A program made the position numbers and the translations under genes. A stretch of DNA of 64,000 bases, taken from assembly GCA_946902985.2 (NCBI GenBank), contig OX336388.2, forward strand, positions 1,501,972,545 through 1,502,036,544. The letters are read 5' to 3'. This document shows positions 43,892 through 53,599 of this stretch, piece after piece (position 1 is the stretch's first letter; every line of letters begins with the position of its first letter). The notes beneath the pieces are model-generated. The model was not told the origin of the DNA, searched no databases, and saw only the letters and a program-made list of their open reading frames with translations. This DNA is from Meconema thalassinum. Its lineage: Eukaryota; Arthropoda; Insecta; Orthoptera; Tettigoniidae.

Positions 43892-46009
43892 ATGAACAGC
43901 TGGGAAGAGATCAGAGAAGCAATGACCAAAGCAGCTGATGGTTTGGGAAATCCAGCGAGGAAACGAAAACATAGGTGGTGGAATGAAAAGTGTGACGAAG
44001 CTCTTGACAAAAGGCTACAAGCCTGGAAGAGATGGCACTCCAACAAGACCGAGGAGAGGTGGGAAGATTTCAGGGAAGTAAGGAAGAGAACTGCTAAGAT
44101 CATAAGATCAGAGAAGAGGAACTACGACAGAAGTAGGGTGGAAAAGATAGAAGATTTTCGAAAAAACAACACGCGAGAGTTTTACAGAACCTTCAAAGAG
44201 GAACTACAGGGATATCAGTCACAAAGTCTGTGCTTCAAACGGAAAGATGGTAGTATAGCTACGAACGACAAGGAAAACTGTCAACTTTTGGCCGACTATT
44301 TCAAAGTGCTGCTGAACTGTGAAGAACCTGTGGAAAGATTGAATACTCAGAATCCATCCTATGAGAACCCGGATTCCAACCCACCAAGTTTAGATGAGGT
44401 AAAGCGCATAATAAACGAGCTTAAAAACAACAAAGCACCAGGCGAAGATGGCATCGCTGCAGAAATGTGGAAGTTCGGAGGAGAAATGGCTGCAGAAAAA
44501 ATACACGGCATCATAGAAGACATCTGGAAAACTGAAATTATCCCGAAAGACTGGAAATGTGCCCTTATACACCCACTTCACAAGAAAGGTAATCGGGCGA
44601 ACATCGACAACTACAGAGGAATCTCTCTACTTCCAGTCGCATACAAGATACTCTCCAAAGTACTGCTGAACAGAGTTGAAAAACAAGCAGACCACCTCAT
44701 AGGTGAATATCAAGCTGGCTTTAGAAAGGGGAGATCGTGTGCAGAACAAATATTCAACCTCAAGAGCATCCTCAGATCAAGAGCTTTGAGAAGCCAGAAC
44801 ACTGTAGTAATATTCGTTGACTTCAAGAAGGCGTACGACTCAATTGACAGGCAGACTTTATTTAACAGCCTAGATGAGTTCGGAATTGACAGGAAGACGA
44901 GAGAAATAATCAAACAAACTCTAACGGATACCATGTCAAAAGTGAAGTTCTTCGGAGAAATCTCTGATCCTTTTGAAATAAAAACAGGGGTCAGACAAGG
45001 AGATGGCTTATCACCTATCCTCTTCAACATTGTTCTGGAGAAAATCATGAGAACCTGGGAGGAAGCTTTGGACATGAAAGGAGTAAGGGGGATACATCTG
45101 GGAAGGAAAGGACAGAACCTGGAAATTAAATGTTTGGCTTTTGCTGATGATCTTGCCCTCTTAGCCCAAAGCCGAGATGATGCCCAAAAAATGCTGGATA
45201 CTCTGCACGAAATCGCTGAGAAAACGGGTCTTAAAGTCTCCTATGAAAATACAGAATACATGGAGTACAGACACCATGGAGAGAGACACATAAAAGTGAA
45301 ACATGGGACTGTCAAAAGAACTGAGAAGTTTAAATATCTAGGTGAATGGATAGAACCCAATGGGCTGGATAAAGAAACAAATAGGGCAAGAGCTAGAAAA
45401 TTGGATTTGGCTTATAGGTTAACCCAGAACAGATACAACAAACGAGCAATATCCTACAAGGCAAAACTCAGACACTATAGCACAGTAGTAAAGCCAGAGG
45501 GTCTGTACGCCTCGGAGTGCTTGACACTGAATAAAAAAGGGGATCTTCAGGAACTGGAAAAAAAGGAGAGGAAAATTTTGCGGAAAATTTTAGGACCACA
45601 GAAAACTGCTGACGGGACATGGAAGAACAGAAGGAATGATGACCTCTATAAACATACTGAAAAAATTACTGTCACAATGCGGAAGCGAAGGTTGAAATTC
45701 TACGGACATTTGGTGAGACTGGACGAGAACCGACTGACTAAGAGGATATTCAAGTATATTACAGAGCTGAAGGCTACAACTAAGTGGGTAGAAGAGGTTA
45801 AAAGAGACGCCAAGGAAAGTGGACTCACAGTGGATGTGATCCACAACAGAAAAGAGTTCAGAAACCGAATTGACAACATCAAGATTTTCGAGGAGAAAAC
45901 ACCTAAAATTAGAGCCAAACTGGTGATATCCGAGGAGGAGCGAAAGATCATAAGTGAACGAATGAAGAGGTTTTGGGAAGAGAAGAGGAGATTAACCAGA
46001 AAGCCTTAG
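43892..46009 (+). CDS. LINE reverse transcriptase domain
   Basis: 705-codon frame, open throughout. After an N-terminal linker (WWNEKCDEAL) the RT fingers and palm appear: NYRGISLLPVAYKILSKVL, YQAGFRKGRSCAEQI, VDFKKAYDSIDR (motif A), GVRQGDGLSPILFNIVLE (motif B) and FADDLALLAQ (motif C with catalytic Asp pair). A C-terminal region follows with YLGEWIEPNG and KRRLKFYGHLVRL, typical of LINEs that end in a basic tail. All catalytic motifs are intact. Together with the long identical TSD this points to a fairly recent insertion with only the frameshift upstream as visible damage. Confidence 0.93.
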   Translation: MNSWEEIREAMTKAADGLGNPARKRKHRWWNEKCDEALDKRLQAWKRWHSNKTEERWEDFREVRKRTAKIIRSEKRNYDRSRVEKIEDFRKNNTREFYRTFKEELQGYQSQSLCFKRKDGSIATNDKENCQLLADYFKVLLNCEEPVERLNTQNPSYENPDSNPPSLDEVKRIINELKNNKAPGEDGIAAEMWKFGGEMAAEKIHGIIEDIWKTEIIPKDWKCALIHPLHKKGNRANIDNYRGISLLPVAYKILSKVLLNRVEKQADHLIGEYQAGFRKGRSCAEQIFNLKSILRSRALRSQNTVVIFVDFKKAYDSIDRQTLFNSLDEFGIDRKTREIIKQTLTDTMSKVKFFGEISDPFEIKTGVRQGDGLSPILFNIVLEKIMRTWEEALDMKGVRGIHLGRKGQNLEIKCLAFADDLALLAQSRDDAQKMLDTLHEIAEKTGLKVSYENTEYMEYRHHGERHIKVKHGTVKRTEKFKYLGEWIEPNGLDKETNRARARKLDLAYRLTQNRYNKRAISYKAKLRHYSTVVKPEGLYASECLTLNKKGDLQELEKKERKILRKILGPQKTADGTWKNRRNDDLYKHTEKITVTMRKRRLKFYGHLVRLDENRLTKRIFKYITELKATTKWVEEVKRDAKESGLTVDVIHNRKEFRNRIDNIKIFEEKTPKIRAKLVISEEERKIISERMKRFWEEKRRLTRKP

Positions 46010-46058
46010 GTTCCATGCGGTCCACAGGCGGCCAAATTCGGAAGAAAGAAGAAGAAGA

Positions 46059-46261
46059 AGAACGCATTGAGTTTGTTCCTGATTATTATTCGAAAGAATT
46101 CTGGTAAAGCCTAATGCCAGATAATCGTCTTGATAATTCACTTTGTGTGTAGAATTAATAATCCTGATGGGAGCAGAAGTAGACGTGGAAGAACAATGGA
46201 CTTTGTTTAAATTCGGACCTTGTTCTTTTTCTATCACTTTCATGGGGCCTCTTTTTACCAC
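46059..46261 (-). pseudogene. hAT transposase, N-terminal piece
   Basis: Minus-strand frame, candidate start near 46261 (MVKRGPMKVIEKEQG), reading through DDYLALGFTRIL to QCVLC, where the LINE interrupts. The CxxC is the first half of a BED-type zinc finger completed at 41456-42022. The start codon is not certain; the frame is short but in register with the next piece. Confidence 0.8.
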
Positions 46262-46797
46262 TTCTAATAAGCCATTTATCCATGGGTAATTGCGTCACTC
46301 GTATCAGTTTATTGTAAAGTTGGCTAACCACGCACTAGAAATCACCTGTTCACTCACTGTCTTTGAACTTACTGGAAAGGCCTTGCTGAATTCGAATCGG
46401 CAACGGCAGAAATAGAAGAATCCATTCTTGGAATCCATTCTTGAAAGGAAGTGGCGATCACATTGTCAAGCGGCTTATTGTCATTAAGTGTTTGGTAAGG
46501 AGATGTCACTGCGTGTGGCGAGTGAAAGGGAGCTGTGTGGGAAATGTTCTCAGAATTCCTGCTGGCAGGATTTACTGGTCAGTTCTTGTGAAATAAGACA
46601 GCAAAGGTACGAGTTTTTTATTCTTGAATGGTCTTGGGAGCTGCCTGCCTATGATAGGTTCATGAATATAAGGATAGTAATATTTATTACAGAATATGAA
46701 ATATAAATATTTCAATCAAAGCCGGCGCCCCCCTTTATCACTCTCTGCGCCCCCCCCCCCCCCTGGAGGGGCGCGCAACCCACTTTGAGAACCCCTG

Positions 46798-46805
46798 CTC
46801 TAGAA
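46798..46805. repeat. hAT target-site duplication, right (ctctagaa)
   Basis: Right counterpart of 25528-25535, with two mismatches. Confidence 0.75.
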
Positions 46806-47129
46806 CCATGGCAAGGCAAAACCACTAGACGACTGTTGGGGCAAAATAATTATCTACTAGGTTAGACCAGTCTGGTCGAATATTACTGCTTGTACTACAA
46901 GCAAGGGGTTTGTGTTTATATGTATAGTCTTATTAACGCTTGAAATTTAACACGTCAAGCTGACATTCGCCATTACGAGTTGGGAATTATATAAACTCGT
47001 CGGTGATTTTGGTAAATATTCATTAATTCATCACATTTACCAAATGTAGTGGAGAATATACATAATAACCGTCAATTATACATAATCACCCGATTAATCA
47101 CATTTGTTGGAACATACGTATTTCATACA

Positions 47130-47395
47130 ATCTGTGATCTGTGTGCACGCTAAGGCGTAAGGCCATGTGACCAAGCTGTCTCCAGACTGGGATGACGCGT
47201 GGATTCGAACCTCACCGTCGGCTGTATTTGCTATACATTTCCATGTTTTCATACTTTCAACTCCAGACAAATACCGGGATGGTACCTTCTGATAAGCCGC
47301 AGTCGCTTCCATTCAGTTCCTTACCCGTTTCATTAGCCTTCATTCATCTCTCATTAACCCATCTCATGAAATTAGCGTCAGGATGAGCATATGGC
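47130..47395 (+). repeat. tRNA-derived SINE-like unit
   Basis: Contains a B-box-like GTGGATTCGAACCTCAC at about 47210 with an upstream segment that may be a degenerate A box (about 47150-47180). A tail follows ('ctccagacaaataccgggatggtacc') of the kind seen in tRNA-headed SINEs of insects. Polymerase III activity cannot be judged. No target duplications were found. Confidence 0.55.
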
Positions 47396-48196
47396 CGTAA
47401 AATCTATCCACTGCATAGAAAAATCATCTCACCCCACTCCCGACCCTGTCAGTAGAAACGGGAGTAAAGAGTAAAGATACATTACAAACCATCTGTGAAC
47501 AATGTATGAAGAATTCTTGATTTTTTCAGGAATCTCAGTGAGATGAGAATGTGTCTCTACTGTGTTGTTTGAACGCAGTGTAAGTAGGCGAGAGAACGAA
47601 GGCGGCCATCACCTAATTTGAGAATACACCTTCTGCAGCTGTAACTGACCGTTCTTAGGCGAGGTCGCTGACCGAGGGTTGTTGGCTAGAGAGCAATGTC
47701 CCGCAAGGTTGCCTCGTAGCATTGAGTCAAGCAACAACTCTTGACCTATTAAGTGATCACCGCCGGCTGACGAAAGGGACAATAAAATCTAACTAGCTGT
47801 CTAAAGGATTACGAAAGTGAAGCAAGGATTTTATTGTTAACCTCTTGCTTAACGGTTCTCTAAATTACCAAAGAGTTTCCAGTTTTATTGAATAAGCTAT
47901 CCAACTGTTCGCTTACCTGAGTTCGGAGGTTTGAATTCCGGCGCTGAAAGCCACTGAGTGTGGTTTTTACCCAGGTTATCCCCACACTCCAACCAGGCAA
48001 TTGCCTGGGTAGTAGTCTACCTTCTGTCAGGTTCCGGGGCACCAACCCCATCCCTGCGCATAATACAGTTGCATACACTACTACAGTCATCACAGAAATA
48101 CAGGTTATCAGACAAGTTCATGCACACCTAATACACGGAGCTGATGACCAAGATAACACAAGTTCCGAAAATTATTTAGAAACAATATCTAGAAAT
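47396..48196. other. unassigned sequence
   Basis: No ORF of note. Part of it (about 47900-48110) carries 'ggaggtttgaattccgg' and the inverted repeat 'ccaggcaattgcctgg', and might be another SINE-like repeat. Otherwise nothing is recognisable. Confidence 0.4.
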
Positions 48197-48609
48197 GGCA
48201 AGTAATCATACTAATATATAACAATGAGATGGTGTGTATGTGTCTGTCTATGTGTTACTCAATAACGCAAGAACCACCGGTCCGATTTAAATGAAATTTT
48301 GCATGGATGTAGCTGATTTACCAGGTTTACATATAGGATACTTTTGATTTCGATATTTTGCACTATTAAAAAATAGCGACCATTTTGGTGACGTCACTAC
48401 ACCCTTTGGTTTCAAAATGTCATAATTCCATATCAAATAAAAAGAGAACGCTAAGAAATAGCAAACATCTGATGGCACACACGAGCTTTAAAATTTAATT
48501 TCCTATCCGAAAGGTCCTTATCACTTTTCGTGTATCTCCAACGGTTAGCGAGTAAAACCCACATTTGTGACGTCACTACACCCTTTGGTTTCAAAATTTC
48601 ATATTTTCA
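48197..48609 (-). repeat. G-family repeat, inverse copy
   Basis: Inverse of the repeat at 38050-38575: 'gtgacgtcactacaccctttgg' occurs twice (about 48389 and 48569), with 'cttttcgtgtatctccaacgg' and 'gcaagaaccaccggtccgattt'. It abuts the Helitron-type terminus at 48610. Confidence 0.75.
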
Positions 48610-49105
48610 CTAGCAGGTACCCGCGGCTTCGTCCGCGATCAAGACAATGGGGACGATGCATTATTGCTGATACTTGGTCTATTCTATTACAGCAATCGCG
48701 GCTACAGGTGGGTCCATTCTAATTCTGAATATTCTGATACATACAGTGTATTGATATGAGCAGCAAAGTGGGAATTTTATAGAGTTGTAAAAGTCTGCAG
48801 GGTTCGATGTTACATTATGTTAACACATTTTAAAATTACGTTTTTGGTGTTGCCATCTTCTGCTGAGACATAACGATTTTGTTGTCCGGATGCTCGCGAG
48901 CACGCAACATACAGTTGCCCATGGGGAAAAAATGGTTTTGTCTAAATGTATACGTGCTACTGTTAAGTGTGTGTCATTGCGCTTTGTTAAAGAAATTGCG
49001 AATATTGTTTGAAGCGGGAACGGCACTCTTGCACACTGGAATGGCAAATCTATCGACATATGGGAAATTAAAAGTATTCTTACTTAAGCTATTCTGGATG
49101 TAATT
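48610..49105 (-). mobile_element. Helitron-type element, 3' end
   Basis: On the minus strand the sequence ends with a hairpin CGCGG(acgaag)CCGCG, a few bases, then CTAG followed by T in the flank. This is the canonical 3' terminus of a Helitron (hairpin plus CTRR, insertion before T). A helicase C-terminus is encoded just upstream. The 5' part of the element is missing; the boundary near 49105 is approximate. Confidence 0.8.
48810..49060 (-). pseudogene. Helitron PIF1-like helicase, C-terminal fragment
   Basis: Minus strand: SIDLPFQCARVPFPLQTIFAISL, then THLTVARIHLDK in one frame, and after a one-base shift in the T/C run near 48920, HGQLYVACSRASGQ and SAEDGNTKNVIL to a stop at about 48810. 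The HGQLYVACSR segment is helicase motif VI of Helitron-encoded PIF1-type helicases, and the order matches the end of that family. The rest of the helicase and the Rep domain are absent from this window. Rep-helicase proteins drive rolling-circle transposition; this remnant cannot. Confidence 0.82.
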
Positions 49106-49291
49106 TGGCCATACTTATTGATGATTTGAACGTCAACATATCGCTATTAATATACCTATAGTTAAATATCTCTCACCTTGGCCGCTGATGTACATTATGC
49201 AGTCTCTTCCAGTGTTACATCCCAGGGATTGAAATTCTCCAACAACGCTTTTGCCTCACATGCCTCTCTAAGTAATTAACATTCCAGATTG

Positions 49292-49690
49292 TTGTTGTTG
49301 TTGTTGTTGTTTGAGTCTTCAGTTTTTTTTACTGTCTTGATGCAGCTTTCCAAGTCTCCCTCTCCTGAGCTAATCGTTTCATCTCTACATAGCTACCACA
49401 CCCTATATTCGAGGCAATCTTTATAACCCTGGTTTACCCCTAGAGTTCTGGTCCTCGACCCTCCCATCCATAACTAAGCTACCTATTCCTGGGTGTCTTA
49501 ATATGTGTCCTACCATCCTATCTCTTCTCCTCATTAGCAGTGGCCAGAAACATCTCTCCTCTCCCACTCGTCTTAATACCTCTTCATTTGTTACCCTATC
49601 TACCCATCTGATCATCATTCTCCTGTATCACCATATTTCAAAATCTTCAATTCTCCTCTTTTCTGCTGCACCATTAGTCCATTAGTCCAA
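49292..49690 (-). pseudogene. 5'-truncated LINE fragment
   Basis: (GTT)n at 49292-49313 on the plus strand is the 3' tail of a minus-strand LINE. The minus frame at 49421-49618 reads WVDRVTNEEVLRRVGEERC and MVGHILRHPG, the conserved C-terminal segment downstream of LINE reverse transcriptases. Nothing of the RT catalytic core remains. Confidence 0.75.
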
Positions 49691-50200
49691 CTCAGCAACT
49701 TTTGTAGGTTTAATCCGTGCCTTGTGCGGGGATTCAATGGCCGTGAAAGACAAAATACCAACTTTATTGAAATAAGTTTGCCCAATTCCTCAGTAAGGGT
49801 AACTAAGAAAAACGAATAATTTAACGTGACAGCCGGTAGAATACGACACATTCGTCTGTGAATATGGGTTGCTGATCATGGTAAAAAAAAAGAAAAAGAG
49901 CAGATCAATATTGGCAAACAGAAATATTCAGTTAACAAAAAACATATGTATAAAGAAAATGAAAGCATACCGTGCACAATAGAAAGCACCTTAACACTGT
50001 AAATTAGAGTAAAGATCTGAAAGCTCGCTTACAATAACCAGCACAAAGAGTATAAAATGAGACTCAAGACTCAAAATCACGATCGTATCCGACCCCAAAA
50101 ACCACCTCTATAAATAAAATATATCTCATTTTGCGCGTATCAATGCGAGGAGCAATGTTCGTGGTGGGAACCGAACCCGGCGTTTTAAGGCCCTAAAACG
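49691..50200. other. unassigned sequence
   Basis: AT-rich, no coding potential, no recognised repeat apart from weak similarity to nearby E units at its right end. Confidence 0.4.
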
Positions 50201-50763
50201 AACGGTTTTCGAGATATTGCCAGAAAACTATCCCCGGTCTGCGAAATTTCAGTGGTTGCCATAGTAACGTTGATCTGTTTCTCAGAAGGAACACAGTTAT
50301 TTGGGAATATCTCCGAAACCATTCATTTTAGGAACTTAAAAATTGTGTTTCGGGGTCCCTGCAGGACCTCCGAGTATTGTGTCTCGTATCTGGCGGCTTA
50401 AAATGAGCTAAATCCGAACTTTGTACCGACTGTCCTTGCTCAGTGCCAAATGGGCGAGAAAAAAAGCACTTAAAAATTTAATTTTCAAAAACCATTTCTG
50501 AGTGGGCCTCTACATACTCGGATCAACCAACATGCAAAATTTCTGCTTTCTAGGTCTAGTGATTTGTCCCCTGCGTCGATGAGTCAATTTTGGATGGTCA
50601 ATGCCAAAGGGCAGAAAAAAGTCACTTACAAATTGAATTTTCAAAAACCGTTTCTTAGTGAGCCTCTACTTACTCGGATCAATCAGCATGCAAAATTTCA
50701 GCTTTCTAGGTCTAGTGGTTTGAGCCCTGCGGTGATGAGTCAATTTTGGATTATATATAATAG
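50201..50763. repeat. E-like monomers, including a 165-bp tandem duplication
   Basis: 'ttagggccttaaaa' type units appear as in E, then a direct duplication of about 165 bp from about 50430 to 50755 ('aatttcagctttctaggtctagtg', 'gatgagtcaattttggat'). Confidence 0.65.
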
Positions 50764-51597
50764 ACTAGCAGAAGTACCCATTCTTCGAACGGTCGTCGGT
50801 ATTAATAACCAGACGTAATCAATTGAGCTACTGTTGCAATGGTTAGGGGCTTGGAACCTGTTTGTCGACAAAGATAAATGATTAGTTGAAATATGCTCTG
50901 AAACTAATTTACCTAACGTGTACTTCCTGACGTGAAAATAAAATTGAAATCCTCGTAGACGAAATGCAATTCACGTCACATAAAAACTGACCCACACTGT
51001 TGTGTCAAGTGCGCATCCAGAGGTAGACCCCTTTAATAAATTATAAAGGCTTGTGGTGCATGAAAATTCAGGTTTTTTAGCCTCCAATGGCCCAAATTCC
51101 TAAAAGCAAAAAAATAAAATAAAAAATAAACTATTTCAATTCAGGAATTTTAGAAAATAATGTTGCTGTTTGAAGATACAATAGACCTTCTGTACGACAC
51201 ATCGCACGTTTAAGTCTTGTGAAAAAATCCAGGGTACCTCTTGACCCCCTTAAGCGCATTGATAAATTTTACAGTTTTTGTTGGTTCCGTGATAACCTTA
51301 TAGCCATTTGCAAACTTTCACAGAAATTTAATAAGTGGAGTGGCATTACTTCTTGCAGAAATAGATGGAAAGTTGGATGTACCTTTTTGAGACACTGTTG
51401 TCATGGTTACTGGCTTGCATTCCTACATTAGTTTATTAAATGAAATTAGTTTTCTGGGAATATCTCAGAAACTCTTGGTTTTAGAGCATTAAAATGTAGT
51501 TTCCGGGGACCCTTTACGACTGTTTAGGGGTCCCGAGGTTTTTTTCTGACACCAAGGGGCTGAAAATGAGCTTTGTCTCGTCGTTTTAGGCCGTAGT

Positions 51598-52994
51598 ATC
51601 ATCATCATCATCCTCTTGCACAGTTTCCAGCCGTTGGCCGGGTCTGTTTGGAACACAGGCCACTCCAACGTCTTCTGTCTTCCCACCATCTCTCAGCTTC
51701 CACCCCTGTCCAGTCTTCTCCTCTCTTCTTCACGCTTTCTTCCATCCCTTTCAGCCACCTATCTCTCGGTCTTCCTCTTGGTCTTCCTCTCGGTCTCTTT
51801 CGTTCCCACTTCGTCTCGTGTATCCTCCTGAGTATCCTCTTATCCTCCATTCGTTTTACATGTCCATGCCATCTAAGTCTAGATTTCTCTATACCATCCC
51901 GTAATGGTTGCTCCTTTATTAATTCTCTGGTCCTCTCATTTCTTATTCTGTCCATCTTTGTAGCTCCAATACTGCTTCTCAAGAACCTCATCTCACTGGC
52001 CTGTATTTTGCTCTTCTCCCTTCCTTTCATAGCCCAGGTCTCCGAGGCATACGTCAGGATAGGGTCATAGTACGTCCGATATATGATCTTTTTTCTGTTC
52101 TGAGGGACATCCTTGCTCCATAACATGCTTCTCACACTCCTCCGGAATGCTTCTGCCTGTCTCCCCCACTCATTTTTTCTCTATAGTTTCTTCCATTATC
52201 TTGTATCAGGCTTCCCAGATACTTGAAACTCTCCACTTTCTTCAGCTGTTCCCCACCAGTTGTTATTCCCGTTGTGGTTCTTTCCTTCTTCCTTGTTGTA
52301 ATCACCATCTCACTCTTATTTATGCTAAATTTAATCCCATATCCTTGTATTATTCCTTCCCACACGTCCAACTGTTCCTGTACCTCCTCCTCCTCCTTGT
52401 TTCCCCAAATCATCAAATCATCCGCTAACACCATTGCTTTCATCTTTCCTTCCCCAATTACTAGTGCCACTCGGGTCATTATGTCATCCATCACCACAAT
52501 GAAAAGTAACGGTGCCAGTGCACTTCCTAGTTTCAGGCCGTTTCTCTGTTCCACCCAGTCCGATCTCTCTCCTCCCACTTTCACACAGCTCACGCTTCCC
52601 TTGTACATCTCCTTTATCCTCCTTATAGTCCATTTTTCTACTCCTCTATCCTCCAGGGACTTCCATACTTTGTTTCTGCATACACTGTCATATGCTTTCT
52701 CAATGTCCAGGAAGGCCATCAGTAGATCTGTTCCATACTCACAGTGCTGTTCTTGTAACTGCCTTACAGCAAAAATCAAATCCACTGTGGACCTTCCTGC
52801 TCTGAAGCCATGTTGTTCTTCCCTCATCCCTCCTTCTATCCTTGTCCTAATTCTACTTTCCAAAACTTTCTCAAACATCTTTGCATAATGACTCATCAGT
52901 TTTATTCCCCGATAGTTTCTGCATTCTGTTCTACTACCTTTCTTGAAGATCGGGGCAATTATTCCCTTTTTCCAGTCCTCTGGGGTCTTCCTTT
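51598..52994 (-). mobile_element. 5'-truncated LINE inserted in E2
   Basis: Minus-strand fragment with (GAT)n 3' tail at 51598-51612. The target duplication ccgtagt occurs at 51591-51597 and 52995-53001. The E1 copy at about 28605-28625 lacks any such insert. Confidence 0.88.
51608..52994 (-). pseudogene. LINE reverse transcriptase fragment
   Basis: Two frames joined by a shift in an A run near 52175-52185. The upstream one (52132-52994) has APIFKKGSRTECRNYRGI, EEQHGFRAGRSTVDLI, AFLDIEKAYDSV (motif A), a motif B-like NGLKLGSALAPLLFIVVMD and LADDLMIWG (motif C, Leu for the usual Phe). The downstream one has YYDPILTYASETWAM and RLRWHGHVKRM. This differs from the full-length LINE at 42023-46058 and belongs to another family. 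Motif B lacks the common RQG triplet. Truncated and frameshifted, so inactive. Confidence 0.88.
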
Positions 52995-53599
52995 CCGTAG
53001 TGTAATAATAATATTAATTATAATAATAATATAACAATATAGGGATAGGGATATAATAGACCTTCCGTAGCACACCAGCACGTGTAAATCGCGTGAAAAA
53101 ATTCTAGAGTACCCCTTGACCCCCTTAAGCGCATTATATGTATTGATGAATTTTACAGCTTAGTTTGGTTCCGTTATAACCTTCTAGCCGTTTGCAAACT
53201 ATCTCAGTAATGTAATAAATGGAATTGTATTGCGTCTTATATTACAGCAATAGATGGACCTGTGAATTCCTGTTGCCATGGTTACCGGCTAGCTTCCTTT
53301 CATTATTGTATTAAATGAAATTAATTTTCTGGGAATATCTCAAAAACTATTGGTTTTAGGGCCTTAGAATGTGGTTTTCGTGGTCCCTTTAGGGCCCCCG
53401 AGTTTCGTTTCTCACATTGAGGGGCTGAAAATGAGCTTTGTCTCGCCCTTCTACGCCTATTTCAGCATGTATTTTAAGGGGGTAGGCCCCCTTTTATGAG
53501 AGGTACAGAGAAGAGTTACATCAATGATTGTTGTCTTGCCTCTGAAGGATATCTGTACCAAATTTTACGTTGATCCACTCAGCCGTTCTCGAGTTATAA

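Larger units (their letters stand above)
42023..46058 (+). mobile_element. LINE with endonuclease and reverse transcriptase, apparently full length
   Basis: 4.04-kb non-LTR retrotransposon. It has a GC-rich 5' leader (42480-42640, 'tgatacgggacgtcctgtag'), an APE-type endonuclease ORF, a reverse-transcriptase ORF, a short 3' region and a (GAA)n-like tail (46041-46058). A 13-bp target duplication marks both edges. It is inserted in the zinc-finger region of the hAT transposase. The protein style suggests an RTE-like or related clade; I cannot fix it without a tree. Confidence 0.92.
25536..46797 (-). mobile_element. hAT DNA transposon carrying two large insertions
   Basis: Terminal inverted repeats caggggttctcaaa at 25536 and its complement ending at 46797, with 8-bp near-duplications outside. 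The transposase is on the minus strand in three pieces (46059-46261, 41456-42022 and 26092-27198), separated by a LINE (42023-46058) and a cluster of F/E/G repeats plus LTR element D (about 27199-41455). Subtracting these leaves about 3.0 kb, the usual size for an autonomous hAT. The transposase resembles the ZBED5/SCAND3-like group, from the sequence pattern only. Confidence 0.9.
25405..47105. repeat. palindromic (foldback) element that hosts the hAT transposon
   Basis: A left arm at about 25418-25490 (gtgattacgtataattg ... tttggtaaatgtgatgaatt) recurs in inverted orientation at about 47000-47095. The arms are 80-90 bp and enclose the hAT element. Without the hAT the element would be about 420 bp, a MITE-like foldback repeat. 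Its family is unknown to me. Confidence 0.7.
50764..53599 (+). mobile_element. E-family element (E2), broken by a LINE fragment and by element C
   Basis: Starts CTAGCAGAAGTACCC with a hairpin around CGAACGGTCGTCGG, like the start of E1 at 27387. The body matches E1 in order ('gcaagagtgaagtt' excepted): unit phrases 'ctgggaatatctcaga', 'ccttgacccccttaag' and 'agccgttctcgagttat'. It ends at 53599 where element C begins; E1 shows that about 100 more bases should follow. A 1.4-kb LINE fragment is inserted at 51598-52994. Confidence 0.75.

Noticed and set aside
47130..47395. Functional tRNA gene
   Set aside because: Only the B box is convincing and a SINE-like tail follows.
52223..52888. 221-codon plus-strand ORF
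   Set aside because: It is antisense to the LINE reverse transcriptase, which has clear motifs on the other strand.
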